A stretch of DNA of 64,000 nt, taken from positions 62,001 to 126,000 of the forward strand of contig ML978247.1 of assembly GCA_010015745.1 (NCBI GenBank), in the 5' to 3' direction. Below, piece by piece: positions 10,947-21,217 of the stretch. The position numbers and the translations under genes are program-made. The stretch is from Setomelanomma holmii (lineage: Eukaryota; Ascomycota; Dothideomycetes; Pleosporales; Phaeosphaeriaceae). The notes beneath the pieces were generated by a model that worked only from the letters and a program-made list of their open reading frames with translations, was not told the origin of the DNA and made no database searches. Each line of letters begins with the position of its first letter. The first letter of the stretch is position 1.

Positions 10947-13652
10947 ATGGCGACGGCAGAGCCCAAAAGGCAGCGGCAGCTGCTGCAGCAGTCGGAAAAG
11001 ATTTTGCTGCATCCAATACACCCACATCTCATTGCGTATTGTCCGACTATGGACCTAATAGCCGTGGTCACGGACGAAGAGAATTTAGACGTCTACCGCA
11101 TCAACAGCCAGAGAGCTTTTGGACTGAAGAGAAAGAGCGAGGACGTGAAGGTTGACGCGCTACAGTGGGAATTCAACGGCAAGAGCATTGCGATCAGCTG
11201 GAGCGATGGGAGCACGGATTTGGTCAATGCCGAGACGGGGAAGACGAGCCACAAGGACCTTATGCTGCCGTCGATCGTAAAAGATGGAGAAAGCATGATG
11301 GAAAACGAGGCGGCGCTGAGGGTTAAGACTATGGGCTGGGGCCTGAACTTCATGGACGTCGAGGCCATGAAGCGGAGAATGGGGATTAGAGCGGGGAGAA
11401 GGAACGGCACCTCGAACGAACAGAACAATGCTTTTGGACAGCCTACCACGGAAGATTGGGACGCGTTCAAGGATGAGACCTCTATCGAAGACTTCTTGCA
11501 ACGACAGCCCGATTTCCACGCGCTTGATATCGCACCTGATCTGCCCGACCAACTGGCCATGATGGACATGGAAACGCTACTACCTAAGCTTCCTGCGATA
11601 CCGTTACCACCTGCGCTACCGTTCATGCGCATCTCGCAAGCAGATTCCGGCGCCTTTAGTTCGCAAGTCGACGTCGACTCATTGCTCCACTCGCACCATC
11701 TCAAAGATCAGAACTCGGTCGACATGTTCATACGCTGTTCTCACCGCGGCACAATACATCCTTCCATCTACGACTCCATGGAAACAGTGAATATTCACCT
11801 CCCCAGCTCCTGGAATCTGCAGAGCACGCCGCTTCTCCACACAAGCCACCCATACAGCTGCTCGCACGCCTTGCTCATGCGCACTACAAACTCAACCAGC
11901 CACAAATCACAAATCGCCTTTGTGCCACTAACGCTAAATTTTATCTCAAGTGCAGGAGTCTACCTGCATCTCATCGCGACCAAGACCTCTCAGCTACAAA
12001 ATCTGCTGCTGTACATCACACAGTGCTTACAGCGCATACGCACATTCTTCAAGCACGCGCAAGACTTGCCGAGTAAGTTCATGCTCAACATCTCTGAGAC
12101 GCTCGAGGAAAAAGATCAGGGCGATCTAATCACGAATCTCTTTCACCTCGCATGTACAGGGAACTGCTCGGCTACCATGCGCGAGTGGTTGGTTGATGAA
12201 CTCGCCGAACAGGGACACAAGCGTTGGGACAACGTTGTCACGACATCGTTGACAACGCTTCTTGCGCTCCTGCACGAAAATTTGGTCCCGGCGTTAGATC
12301 GGTGTTCTATCGTGATTTCGAGACTTCGTGGACTGGCACAATTTCACGATAGGGAGTGGATCTTCACGGCGCCAATTCAGGACTTCTCAGGATTGTTGGA
12401 AGTGCTGAAAAACATGAGATTACTGGCGCATACAGCCTTGGTGTATGCTGGCGAGGAGAAGAGACAGTTCGCGGCGTTCAGCAAGTGGCTACGATTTAGC
12501 ATTGATTTCGAAGCGACGGAGCCGGACAGCCAGTCGCGGGCGGAGATGGAGGCAAGAGACGCCGGTGTCGACATCTCGCTCGTGTTAGACTACATACAGT
12601 TTGGACTTCGCAAGTCGGACCTCACGCCGTATTTGTGTCCAACCACAGGCAAGCCAGGAGAAACGGCAAGTTACGAGGACACCAAGAAAGCGATCGAGAT
12701 GCAGAAAGATGGAGGCGGATTCAAAGAAGAGGCATTGTGTCTAGAACATGTGCTCGGACACTTCAAGGACGGTGTCACGGGGCTGTTGAAACAAGTCAGC
12801 GCGTGGCAAGCCGCTAATATCCAGATGGACGGCGGCGTGGTTCTCGACGATGTTGGATCTGCGAAGGAAGAGGACATCGTAGCGGATATGAGGATGGTAT
12901 TCCACGTTAGTCTTCCACTTCCACACCACCTACACAACCATACTAAGCGCCTCACACAGCCCCAATCACCAACCTCCTCGAAGCCGACACTATCAACATA
13001 CATCGCCCTCTCTCCGCCCTCAGCGCCACCAACCCTCCAAATCCACCACATAACCCACACACCCAGCATCACAACCCTACCCAAAGACATATCCGCATAC
13101 GCAACAAGCACCCAAACGTTCCCATCGGGCTCCAAAATCCTAGACGCAAAATTCGCAGACGACACGCAGCTTCTCGTCTTACTCCATCTCGGCTCGAACG
13201 ACAAAGACGGGGTGCGGGATTGTATACTAAGCATACCTTACACGCCCTCCCAAACACCCGGCACCCCACACACAGCCACAACAGCCACAACAGCCAAACA
13301 AGCCCTAACATACACCCCCATCCCACACACCTCTTTACAGTCCCACCTTCTCCCCACCGGCACCCCAGTACCCAGCACACACCGCCCGACTACAGATCTC
13401 ACACACGCTCAAATCCAGACATGCACGCGCCACGTTTTCGAAGGACGTTTCACACCGCTGAAATTGGTTGTTAATGGTCGGAAGGGACGGCGTGTGATTG
13501 TGGTGCTGGGGAGTGATAGGAAGCATTATCGGGTGCTGGATATGGATTTCAGAAAGGGTGGGAAGGCTGAGGACGGTAGTGGAGGCGAAAGTGAAGATGG
13601 AGAAGAGGAGGATGGAGATGGGGATGGGGATGTTGAAATGGGTGAGGTTTGA
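10947..13652 (+). CDS. APC4: Anaphase-promoting complex subunit 4
   Basis: This is a scaffold subunit of the APC/C ubiquitin ligase that drives mitotic exit. The N-terminal half is the APC4-type WD40 propeller (HPIHPHLIAYCPTMDLIAVV, then ALQWEFNGKSIAISWSDGST). The middle is the long helical APC4 domain (for example LTTLLALLHENLVPALDRCS), with a further beta-rich segment after residue 650. The tail is acidic (EDGEEEDGDGDGDVEMGEV). I chose the ATG at 10947, where family similarity begins. A GTTAGT...TACTAAGC...CACAG intron at 12906-12959 is 54 nt, hence in frame; it encodes low-quality His/Pro/Thr-rich sequence if read through. With it removed the protein is 883 residues. Recognition is by the N-terminal motif and overall architecture. 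Confidence 0.88.
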   Translation: MATAEPKRQRQLLQQSEKILLHPIHPHLIAYCPTMDLIAVVTDEENLDVYRINSQRAFGLKRKSEDVKVDALQWEFNGKSIAISWSDGSTDLVNAETGKTSHKDLMLPSIVKDGESMMENEAALRVKTMGWGLNFMDVEAMKRRMGIRAGRRNGTSNEQNNAFGQPTTEDWDAFKDETSIEDFLQRQPDFHALDIAPDLPDQLAMMDMETLLPKLPAIPLPPALPFMRISQADSGAFSSQVDVDSLLHSHHLKDQNSVDMFIRCSHRGTIHPSIYDSMETVNIHLPSSWNLQSTPLLHTSHPYSCSHALLMRTTNSTSHKSQIAFVPLTLNFISSAGVYLHLIATKTSQLQNLLLYITQCLQRIRTFFKHAQDLPSKFMLNISETLEEKDQGDLITNLFHLACTGNCSATMREWLVDELAEQGHKRWDNVVTTSLTTLLALLHENLVPALDRCSIVISRLRGLAQFHDREWIFTAPIQDFSGLLEVLKNMRLLAHTALVYAGEEKRQFAAFSKWLRFSIDFEATEPDSQSRAEMEARDAGVDISLVLDYIQFGLRKSDLTPYLCPTTGKPGETASYEDTKKAIEMQKDGGGFKEEALCLEHVLGHFKDGVTGLLKQVSAWQAANIQMDGGVVLDDVGSAKEEDIVADMRMVFHVSLPLPHHLHNHTKRLTQPQSPTSSKPTLSTYIALSPPSAPPTLQIHHITHTPSITTLPKDISAYATSTQTFPSGSKILDAKFADDTQLLVLLHLGSNDKDGVRDCILSIPYTPSQTPGTPHTATTATTAKQALTYTPIPHTSLQSHLLPTGTPVPSTHRPTTDLTHAQIQTCTRHVFEGRFTPLKLVVNGRKGRRVIVVLGSDRKHYRVLDMDFRKGGKAEDGSGGESEDGEEEDGDGDGDVEMGEV

Positions 13653-13983
13653 GATCGCATAGCAGAGGGGAGCAACGATGGCTACTGATGGACGAGGAAG
13701 GCACGAGGCATACGAGAAACAGAGTGCACATGGACTCAACACTCGGCATAAGTATCATGCACATGAATCTGCTGTGGTATCATTCACATTGCCAGAATAC
13801 AGAAGATGCATTTTTCGGAATCACATTCCCTAAGAACCTATCGTGCATGCAAGCCATGTGAAGCCCAGCCTGCCGAGAAGTTTCGTTATAACGCCCGGCC
13901 ACCCGCACAGAGAGGTATGGAGAGAATAACCGTTCGCATCCTTGTCGTTGACACATATCGACGCCGCCCAATCATGCACCACT
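13653..13983. other. Intergenic between convergent APC4 and RPL2 genes
   Basis: This 331-base stretch is the shared 3' region of two converging genes. No ORF in it looks coding. Confidence 0.6.
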
Positions 13984-15030
13984 CTAATCTTTGGTCTTCT
14001 GGGTACCACGGAGCAGACCCGTCCTCCGCGCGGCGATAAGACCGGCCTTTTGACCTTGTACGGCGTATCGGGAGATGGTCGAGGCTTTACCAATATGCTG
14101 ATGGTTACCACCACCGTGAGGATGGTCGACGGGGTTCATGGCAACACCACGAGTCCTTGGCCAGCTGTTGCGCTTGGCGGCGAACTAGAAATCGTCAGAT
14201 TTATGCTCAGGACTATTGTGAAAAACCAACGCACCTTATGCTTGGCACGCGACGCCTTCATGAGAGGCTTGTCTGTGCGGCCACCACCAGCGACGATACC
14301 GACCATACCACGGCACGAGCTGGGAAGAACCTTCTTGGCGCCAGATGGGAGCTTGACACGGGTCTTGCCCTCATCAGGATTGTGGCCGATGACGGTAACG
14401 TAGTTGCCGGAGGTACGGCCGAGCGCACCACGGTCACCAGACTTGTCCTCGACGTTGGTAAGAACGGTACCCTCAGGGACGGAGTGGAGAGGCAGGATGT
14501 TGCCGACGGTGAGAGCAGCGTTCTTTCCGGCGTAGATGAACTTCAAATGGTCAGCCTGCATGTCCCGCCAGTATATTGTTGATATTGTCCAAACTGACCT
14601 GGCCAGTGTACATGCCCTCGTTCGCGATGAAGGTCTCGGTGTTGTGCTTGAATCGGTATGGCTACAAATTGTGAGCAATGCGTCTAATCGAGCGACGATT
14701 GAAGGATTCGTACGTTGCGGAAGGTGACCCTGGCGAGAGGAGCGCCTAAAATGTTCGTTAGTCGTGGCCCAAATCTGCGTATTTTCTTGCCGAGTACTCA
14801 CCACGACCGGAATCGTGGACAATCTCCTTTACGACACCCCGGATGTATCCATTGCGCTCAGACTGTGCTCAATTAGCCCTCTGTTCCCTCCAAGTCTATT
14901 TTCGCGGCGGTGCGGGCGGCAGACATACGTAGTCGAGCGTGCGGAACTGGGCGGGGGCCTTGTTCAGGCGGGTGTTGGCCGTGAAGATGGAGCCGCGACC
15001 CTTTCTCTGGTTGCGAATGACCCTACCCAT
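13984..15030 (-). CDS. RPL2: 60S ribosomal protein uL2 (L2/L8), six exons
   Basis: This is a universally conserved protein of the large ribosomal subunit near the peptidyl-transferase centre. Exons on the minus strand are 15030-14929, 14862-14802, 14745-14714, 14661-14599, 14540-14235 and 14184-13984, joined by five GT-AG introns of 50-66 nt. The assembled product is 254 residues, exactly the yeast length. It begins MGRVIRNQRKGRGSIFTANT and contains FIYAGKNAALTVGNILPLHS, the invariant GVAMNPVDHPHGGGNHQH loop including the functionally important His, and ends RRTGLLRGTQKTKD. Five introns in 760 coding bases make it the most interrupted gene here, which is common for fungal ribosomal-protein genes. 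Confidence 0.97.
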
Positions 15031-15530
15031 GGCGACGGTGTTGTGTGAGGTAGGTTGACGTTGGAGAGATCGTGAGGTTTAGACAATTTCGAGCTCGCTT
15101 AGGTTCGATTAGCGTTTGTGGTGCATGGTCTGTGCCCGGACCGACACTTGCATCACGTGCACACACCCTAGACGCTGCCCAGGTGGAGCGCAACTTCCAA
15201 ATTTTCGACCCGACCATCGCAGAATGTTGAACGACCTCATATACATCATCGTTATCATCTGGCATCATGAGATTTTTCCGCAGTGTATCAGCGGATGGAA
15301 CGAGCCAACACAGGAGTTTCGCTTTCTGAACTTTGAGGCAGGCCCGTACGCAGGCACAAGACGCTCTCTTGAGACGATTCGTGTCTTCTCATGACTGTCT
15401 CTCAAAATTCTCGAGCTCAAGCATCTCTGGTAGTGTGACTTTAGACCACTCGCCAGCTCACAGTCGACAAGTATCTTCGAATGTCCAACTTCAGGATTAC
15501 CTTTATAGACCCCCAAGGCATCACGGATGC
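15031..15530. promoter_or_regulatory. RPL2 promoter region and flank
   Basis: This stretch contains the upstream region of RPL2 (minus strand) and the 3' flank of the AT-hook gene, which is also on the minus strand. Short ORFs here have no family signal. Confidence 0.5.
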
Positions 15531-16278
15531 TCATTGCGATACTTGATTTTTCCGCGGACGACCTCTCTTCTTCTCAGGCGTAGCGTTCGAGTCGTTCCCT
15601 TGCTCCACGTTGATAGGCTTCGTCTTCTCTGACCCGGCCTGGCTCTTGACATGCGGGTTCTTCTCTACAAAGTCTAAAAGCGCTTCGTCCAACAATCGGA
15701 CACAAGTTTCTCAAATGTCCACCCCGACTGTGAGGTATCAGATACTTGACAAGGTACGAATCTAGGACTTCATCGAGTCGCGTTCCCTTACTGCTTGCCA
15801 AGAGTGAGCTTGTACTCGGCCAATAAGACGTTTGGAGGGCCTCCCAGTCTCGGAGTATTCGGCGGCGCTTGAATTCGCCAGACCAGGAGTTATCGCCGCA
15901 TGCTCCTTGTGGGCTACTCGAGGACGTGCGATCTAGCGGATCCACGACTTGAGGCTGAACAGGGCAGAGTAGCATGAGATATAGGAGCGCTTGGCTGTTA
16001 GAAAAGTCTTTCTTGGTGACTACTCGATCCGTCCACTTGTATGGGTGCCAGTCGAAACTACACTTAGGGGTCACGGTTGAGGTGCGAAGCTGGCGCGATG
16101 CGCCTTGATAAGAGACATTTTGAACCCACTCGAAGGTGATGCCTGCTCTCAATTGATGGCACGTGAGTCTTAGTTGATAAATGCGTTATAGCTGGAGAGA
16201 ACTGAATGCGAAGGATATGATCTTGAAAGCGTAGTGCAGATGCGCGATGTATGATGTGTTGTGAGGAACGAGATACAT
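15531..16278 (-). pseudogene. AT-hook protein gene with an in-frame TAA
   Basis: On the minus strand an ATG at 16278 opens a frame that meets TAA at 16188-16186 after 30 codons and then stays open through RIYQLRLTCHQLRAGITFEW and a Ser-rich region. A strong donor (A|GTAAGG, 15791) and an acceptor at 15710 remove 82 nt and lead in phase into LLDEALLDFVEKNPHVKSQ and an AT-hook tail (PEKKRGRPRKNQ) with stop at 15531. The full frame would be 221 codons. The AT-hook core (RGRPRK) implies minor-groove DNA binding; the rest is unrecognised. The TAA could be a CAA-to-TAA nonsense change, or the true start could lie in an unseen upstream exon with the TAA in an intron. I favour a damaged gene but not strongly. 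Confidence 0.45.
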
Positions 16279-16913
16279 GTTTGCAGCACGGGTCAGGCTG
16301 CCGAAATTAGGAAGTCGCGACCTCGACCCTTCCCCATCATCTTGGACTTATAGGCAGCAGTTCGCATTGGTCACAAAGACAAAACCAAATGCAGATCCGG
16401 GTCTCTTTCGAATAACAACGATGACGTCACTCTCGAGTTCGCAGTCATCAATGTCAGCAAGCAACTGTGATCATTTATTGCTACTTTCTAAGTCTTTTCT
16501 GTTCTCAAGCTTGACTAGGGTGAGGTTCCTCTTGTTCCGTATCCAGGTATCACTACGGAAGCTCGATTATCCTCAACTATCTGACAGATTGACTTAGCTA
16601 CCGGTATGGCTCATATAGGAGAATATGGTCTGGAAATGCCAATGCATAAACCATGGCAGAGAAATTTAGCCGATTGAATCGAGTCTGTTGGGCAGTATCA
16701 GATGATGGACCTTTCACTGAGAGTGAGAAATAGATTCCGCGGATGCATTGTCCCCCTGATGGGTAATCAAACAAGGCATAGCTCCCTGTCGCATAAAAAT
16801 CAACTTCTGACCAGTTCTCAGTCAGCGGCCCTCAGCAACCTCTTCTCGCAGCTCTCAACTGGGAACCATCATTCACTAATACGATTGTGCCTTCAGCCAG
16901 CAACTCAACCACG
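16279..16913. promoter_or_regulatory. Divergent intergenic region
   Basis: This 635-base AT-richer stretch separates the minus-strand AT-hook gene from the plus-strand F-box-like gene. No coding sequence was recognised. Confidence 0.5.
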
Positions 16914-17741
16914 ATGACGACCACCACGAACGAACACTTCCGGTTCATGGATCTTCCAATGGAGCTTCGCCTCGTGGTGTACGACTTCCTTGCAGTTGAG
17001 ACCCAGCATCATTACATCGAGATGTCTTGGTATGAGTGCAACGAAGCCCGTCGCGAAGTCATGATCGAGGAAACTGATCTAGGGTCCCCGAAGCCGTCAA
17101 TCACCATTGTCCACAAGTCAATCGCTGGCTTAGCCATCATGCGGACCTGCAAGCTCATCAACGCAGAGGCTGAAACTAGTCTGCGCCCTCGTCTGACGAC
17201 CCTTCGTACAAAGCCTATTCGGATCATCTGCAATAGTACCGCTCTCGAATCTCCTGAGATGGGCGAAATCATAAGCTGCCTGTCACACTCTCGGTGTCAT
17301 GCGTACAAAGACATCCGAACAGTGCTGATGCCACACAAAGCCTCCAAGGAAAACTACAATACGGCACTGCGAGAGGTCCAGATTGCCGTCAGGATTCGGA
17401 CCGCGAATCGCGAGACAGCCAATAACCTGCGAATTCGGAGGCGGATGCTGACGACAAAAGGTTGCTACTACAAGCTACAGAATCATATCGATGAGATTTA
17501 TGAAAATACTGAGGATTCCAATAAGACTTCCAAAGGCACTCGGCATCTACGAATTTCAGTCCGCATGGCGCTCTTGTCCACGAAAGAAAAAAGTATTTTC
17601 GCGATGGTTCAGCCTTTGAGCAGTAGCTTCAAGTATAATCGCGATGATCCATTGAGCACCACCGTTACCGGCAAGGAACACATCGAGAGCGAGGAGTGGG
17701 ACGAGGATTGGGCTGTGGGGAGTGTTGCTAGGATGAAGTAG
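16914..17741 (+). CDS. F-box-like (LPxELR) fungal protein
   Basis: The ATG at 16914 follows a leader with no better start (the frame is open a little upstream, but only from a GTG). The 275-residue product starts with a Thr-rich stretch and then FRFMDLPMELRLVVYDFLAV, the short F-box-like motif that marks a very large family of fungal proteins of mostly unknown target. A further family-typical stretch is SIAGLAIMRTCKLINAEAET (old-style 'lalTrvcrqirsEa' block). The remainder is basic and helical and ends in an acidic SEEWDEDWAVG. It probably acts as a substrate adaptor or orphan F-box protein; no partner is evident. It has no introns. Such genes duplicate and decay often; a broken relative lies at 25438-26378. 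Confidence 0.75.
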   Translation: MTTTTNEHFRFMDLPMELRLVVYDFLAVETQHHYIEMSWYECNEARREVMIEETDLGSPKPSITIVHKSIAGLAIMRTCKLINAEAETSLRPRLTTLRTKPIRIICNSTALESPEMGEIISCLSHSRCHAYKDIRTVLMPHKASKENYNTALREVQIAVRIRTANRETANNLRIRRRMLTTKGCYYKLQNHIDEIYENTEDSNKTSKGTRHLRISVRMALLSTKEKSIFAMVQPLSSSFKYNRDDPLSTTVTGKEHIESEEWDEDWAVGSVARMK

Positions 17742-17999
17742 GACAATCGAGGTTCGGCAAGTGACGTTTCCTTGGACGCGATGATTGTCAAGACAACACG
17801 AGACTCTGATATAGGGCACCGAAGCAGCGCATGCGCAAGTCTGTACCCAGACATTGGAAGGGGTGATGCGATGGGATGTAAGTCGAATGCCGCATCGGCA
17901 TTATGATTGGCCGATCCCGGCTTGGCATGAGGTAGCTTCCATGATCATTCCATCTTTCCAGAGTATGTACAACTCCTCATTAGAGGCTCACAATACAAT

Positions 18000-19587
18000 A
18001 TGCGATCTTTATATACATGTAGACAGTGTCTGTCGCTGCTAAAGACTTCGCGCTCGCAATTGAGATTTTCACAGAGTCTACGACCGCTCTCACACAATGT
18101 CTCTATCCAGCGGAATCATTCCACCAAAAGCTCGCCGCCGCCAAAACTAGCCCTACCTAACCGCAGCCTTTCAACATCGGCGAGCAGAAGCTTCGAAAAG
18201 CCCTTCGAGCCGTATGAGTACATTGACCCGGAGGGCATACAGCGAACGCGGGTCCTCACCGAGGGGAACCTCTTCAACTCTTTCACAAATTCGCCGATCC
18301 CTCAAATAAGAAAGCGGGCAGCTTTCATGCGACAACATGCGTACTGCCCACACCCTTCTCACAAGCCGACACGCGCGCCGCACAACCCAATGGACCTCGA
18401 AGCCCGCAAGTCGTCCGAGTCAGGTGCCCCGCCTGCCCACGTAGATTTCGAGTGCCCGGACTGCGGCATACCGGTATACTGCTGTGAGGAGCATTGGGCG
18501 GACGACTATGAGGCTCATTTGGAAGTATGCGATGTGCTAAGGCAATCGAACGAGGATGATCACGATTTGAGAAGTGGCAGATTCTTCAAGGAGTTCCAGT
18601 TCGCTGAACCGCAGATGGAGGAGATCCTGGTGAACATGACAAGCTGGGACACTTATCTGTATACTCGCGATTTCGATGCGCTCAACGAGGATCGAGAGAT
18701 GCGACAAGCTACAAAGCTGCTCACTTACCCAATCACCGTGGCCAGCGTCCTGAACGAGCTGAGTCCTTACAATCTTCGCAAGAATGGTCGGATGACACCA
18801 GAGGGGTTAAAGAGCTTTAGTGGTATGCTCAAGAATGCAACCCAGCGTAGAGGAAGCTGACGTGATTCTAGCGCTCCGACACACCCTCCATCCACCACGA
18901 ACCGGCGGCGGTGACACCTGGAAGAATGCCAAACTCGCCCCGCCATCAATGCGCCTCTTCATCCTAGGCGCACGCGCCGAGTCCTCGTTACCCCGCGAAA
19001 CCTGGATGCAGCTCGCATACCTCTTCCATCGCGTCCAATTTTCGCTCCACTTTATAGGACCAGAGAGCATGGCGAACCGCGAGAAAGAGCTACCGCTACC
19101 GCCACGCACCCCTTTGAACCCCTATGGTGCTGTCATCGAAGACCGGATTTCTAATGCCATGAAGATCAGCACCTTTGTTGAATACTACCACACCCTTCAC
19201 AAAGCTGGGCATTTTGCGCCGTACGATCCTTACTTCGACTGCTTTGTCGTGTTCCATCCTGGCTTTGGCAATCCAGCCTCGATGCACGAGTGGGAAGAAA
19301 CACTTCCTCTGCTTCTGGAAACCAAGTGTCCTATCATCGCAACAGGGTACAGTCCATGGGATATGCAGCAAGACATCGATCACCTGAACAAGCGCCATGG
19401 TAATGAGATGGACATGCTCCTTGAGCCTGGCGAGAATATCTTCAGGAGTCTGAGGTGGGATCTGAATGATCTGGATCCTCATGATGTTACGTGCAGCAAT
19501 TGGGGCATTTATGCGTTCCGTGGGAAGAGGCACGAGACTATGAAGAAGGAAGAAGAGACGGAAGTGCATAGTGAGAGGACGGCTTGA
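18000..19587 (+). CDS. MSS51: Mitochondrial COX1 translational activator Mss51
   Basis: In yeast Mss51 activates COX1 mRNA translation and chaperones nascent Cox1 in the mitochondrial matrix. The gene has two exons, 18000-18822 and 18872-19587, joined by a 49-nt intron (GTATGC...TTCTAG), giving 512 residues. The first 60 residues are Arg/Ser-rich without acids, a mitochondrial presequence. A MYND-like zinc-binding segment follows (YCPHPSH, then FECPDCGIPVYCCEEHW with CDVL), and then the long Mss51 domain (for example FFKEFQFAEPQMEEILVNMT and TWMQLAYLFHRVQFSLHFIG). The tail is highly charged. The length exceeds the yeast protein (436 residues) mainly through the presequence and tail. Assignment rests on the zinc motif order and the C-terminal domain. 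Confidence 0.88.
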
Positions 19588-19826
19588 ACGGACTCTGGCA
19601 TGTATATAAAGGTATGTAGCATATGTACAACAGTGTATATGTCCTCACCACACTCACACATGCTGCGCCAAAGCCATTCCCTTGCATGTCCATGTTCACA
19701 AAAGCGAAGCTTCAACATCGAAGGAAGAATGCATTAATTCGATTGTCTTATTCAGCCATCAGACAAGCGACCTACCAATTCTATCCAAACAATATCAGCT
19801 CGCCCCAGCCCTGATCCAACACCATC

Positions 19827-20947
19827 TCACTCATCCTTCCCCCTCTCCGCCCTCGTCTCCGCCATAGGAACATGATTTGTCCTCCAATCATACACACTTC
19901 GGTACACCATGCGATACGCCACATGCGCAAACAAAATGCCCACCAGCGCACCAAAGACTACGTCAACAGGATGATGCCACTCGTCCCTGATCTTGCTCCC
20001 CGCGATCAAGATCGCAATGCACCACGGCGTAACAAACACGACGAACTTCCAATGGTGCGCGCGCTGATGCGTCGCTGCTGTCTGTCGTTCCTGAGACACA
20101 TTGCTGCCGTAGTAATCTCTGAAGTGCCGACCGCTCGACAGGATCTTGAACTTGCCGTTCAAATACAGCGTGAGAAACACGAAGCCTCCAAACGCGGCGC
20201 TCGAGTGCCCACTGGGGAAGGACATTTGCGCTTCCTTGACCTTGTCGTTATCGCCAGTACAGACCTGAGCGGCGTGGTACCAGTTCTTGCTAGGACCGCC
20301 ACCGGGAATGGCTGGTGGGTTGGTGGGCTGGCAGATGGACAGAAAATGTGGGCGTAGACCGCCGATGAAGATTTTGATGAAGGAGTTGAAGAGCGCGGAT
20401 GTGCTGAGGGCGTAGCCTAGGCCGATCAACTGACCATGTCAGTCTTGAAGTCCAAGTCTGCACCTCAATGCGGAAAGGCCTCGTAGAGTTGGTAAGTATG
20501 GAAATGAGCGCGACTCACGGCAGCATTTCCATCCCGAAAGTCCCTCGTTCCCCACAACGCAATAGCACCCATCACCGCGGCTGGCACAGCGAAGCTCACC
20601 ACCGCGCTCGTTATCGTGGTTATATACTCAGCCAGATATGGCTTGCCGTGCTTCAGTCCCCATGCGCTCTTTCCGACGCCTGGGTAGACGGGAAAGTAGC
20701 GTGGCGTGAGCGGAGGAGAAAATCGGTAGAGTAGGAAGGCGATGAGAACGCAGAGAAGCTGGGTGAGGATATCGTACCAGTTTCTGCGGAGGAAGGTGAG
20801 GAAGGGTGGGGGCTCGTCGAAGCCGGGGACGAGAGGATGACGGCGACGGTGTTTGAGATGATTAGCGGCTTCTATGTCACGATGTGGTGTGGATTGCGGT
20901 AAGGGAGGTGGTTCGAGTGGTTGTGGTGGCCCGCTGGCTGTAGACAT
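19827..20947 (-). CDS. PAP2-family lipid phosphatase (DPP1/LPP1-like)
   Basis: This is a membrane phosphatidate/diacylglycerol-pyrophosphate phosphatase. Exons are 20947-20519 and 20429-19827 with a GTGAGT...GTCAG intron, giving 343 residues. The N-terminus is a Pro-rich cytosolic segment. About six membrane segments follow, including WYDILTQLLCVLIAFLLYRF and EYITTITSAVVSFAVPAAVM. The three catalytic PAP2 signatures are intact: KIFIGGLRP (KX6RP, K162/R169/P170), MSFPSGHSS (PSGH) and SKIRDEWHHPVDV (SRX5HX3D type, here with Lys in place of Arg). The PSGH His and the DEWHHPVDV His are the predicted phospho-enzyme residues. The tail is short and charged. It is convergent with MSS51. The exact lipid substrate cannot be told from sequence. 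Confidence 0.9.
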
Positions 20948-21217
20948 TTGGAGCTAATGATATTGCAGCAATATCTGGTCGAGCGTGATGATAATGTATG
21001 ATAGATGTCAAAAACTCAATTATCGCACCATGACACGGCGGTACCTCCTTCGCTGTATGCCACGTTGGGGTGAACGACTTGGTAATCACGTCCGTTCTTC
21101 AGGAAGGCGTAGTCGATGCACACGAGCTAACAGCAAATCAAATTCTTATATTGCTACAACGCATGTGATTTTATACCTAATATTACCTTAGGTAGCTTGT
21201 ACCGTCCTATCTGGCAC

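Noticed and set aside
15080..15125. GGTTCGATT resembling a tRNA T-loop
   Set aside because: No matching acceptor or anticodon stems could be folded around it; no tRNA genes were found in the window.
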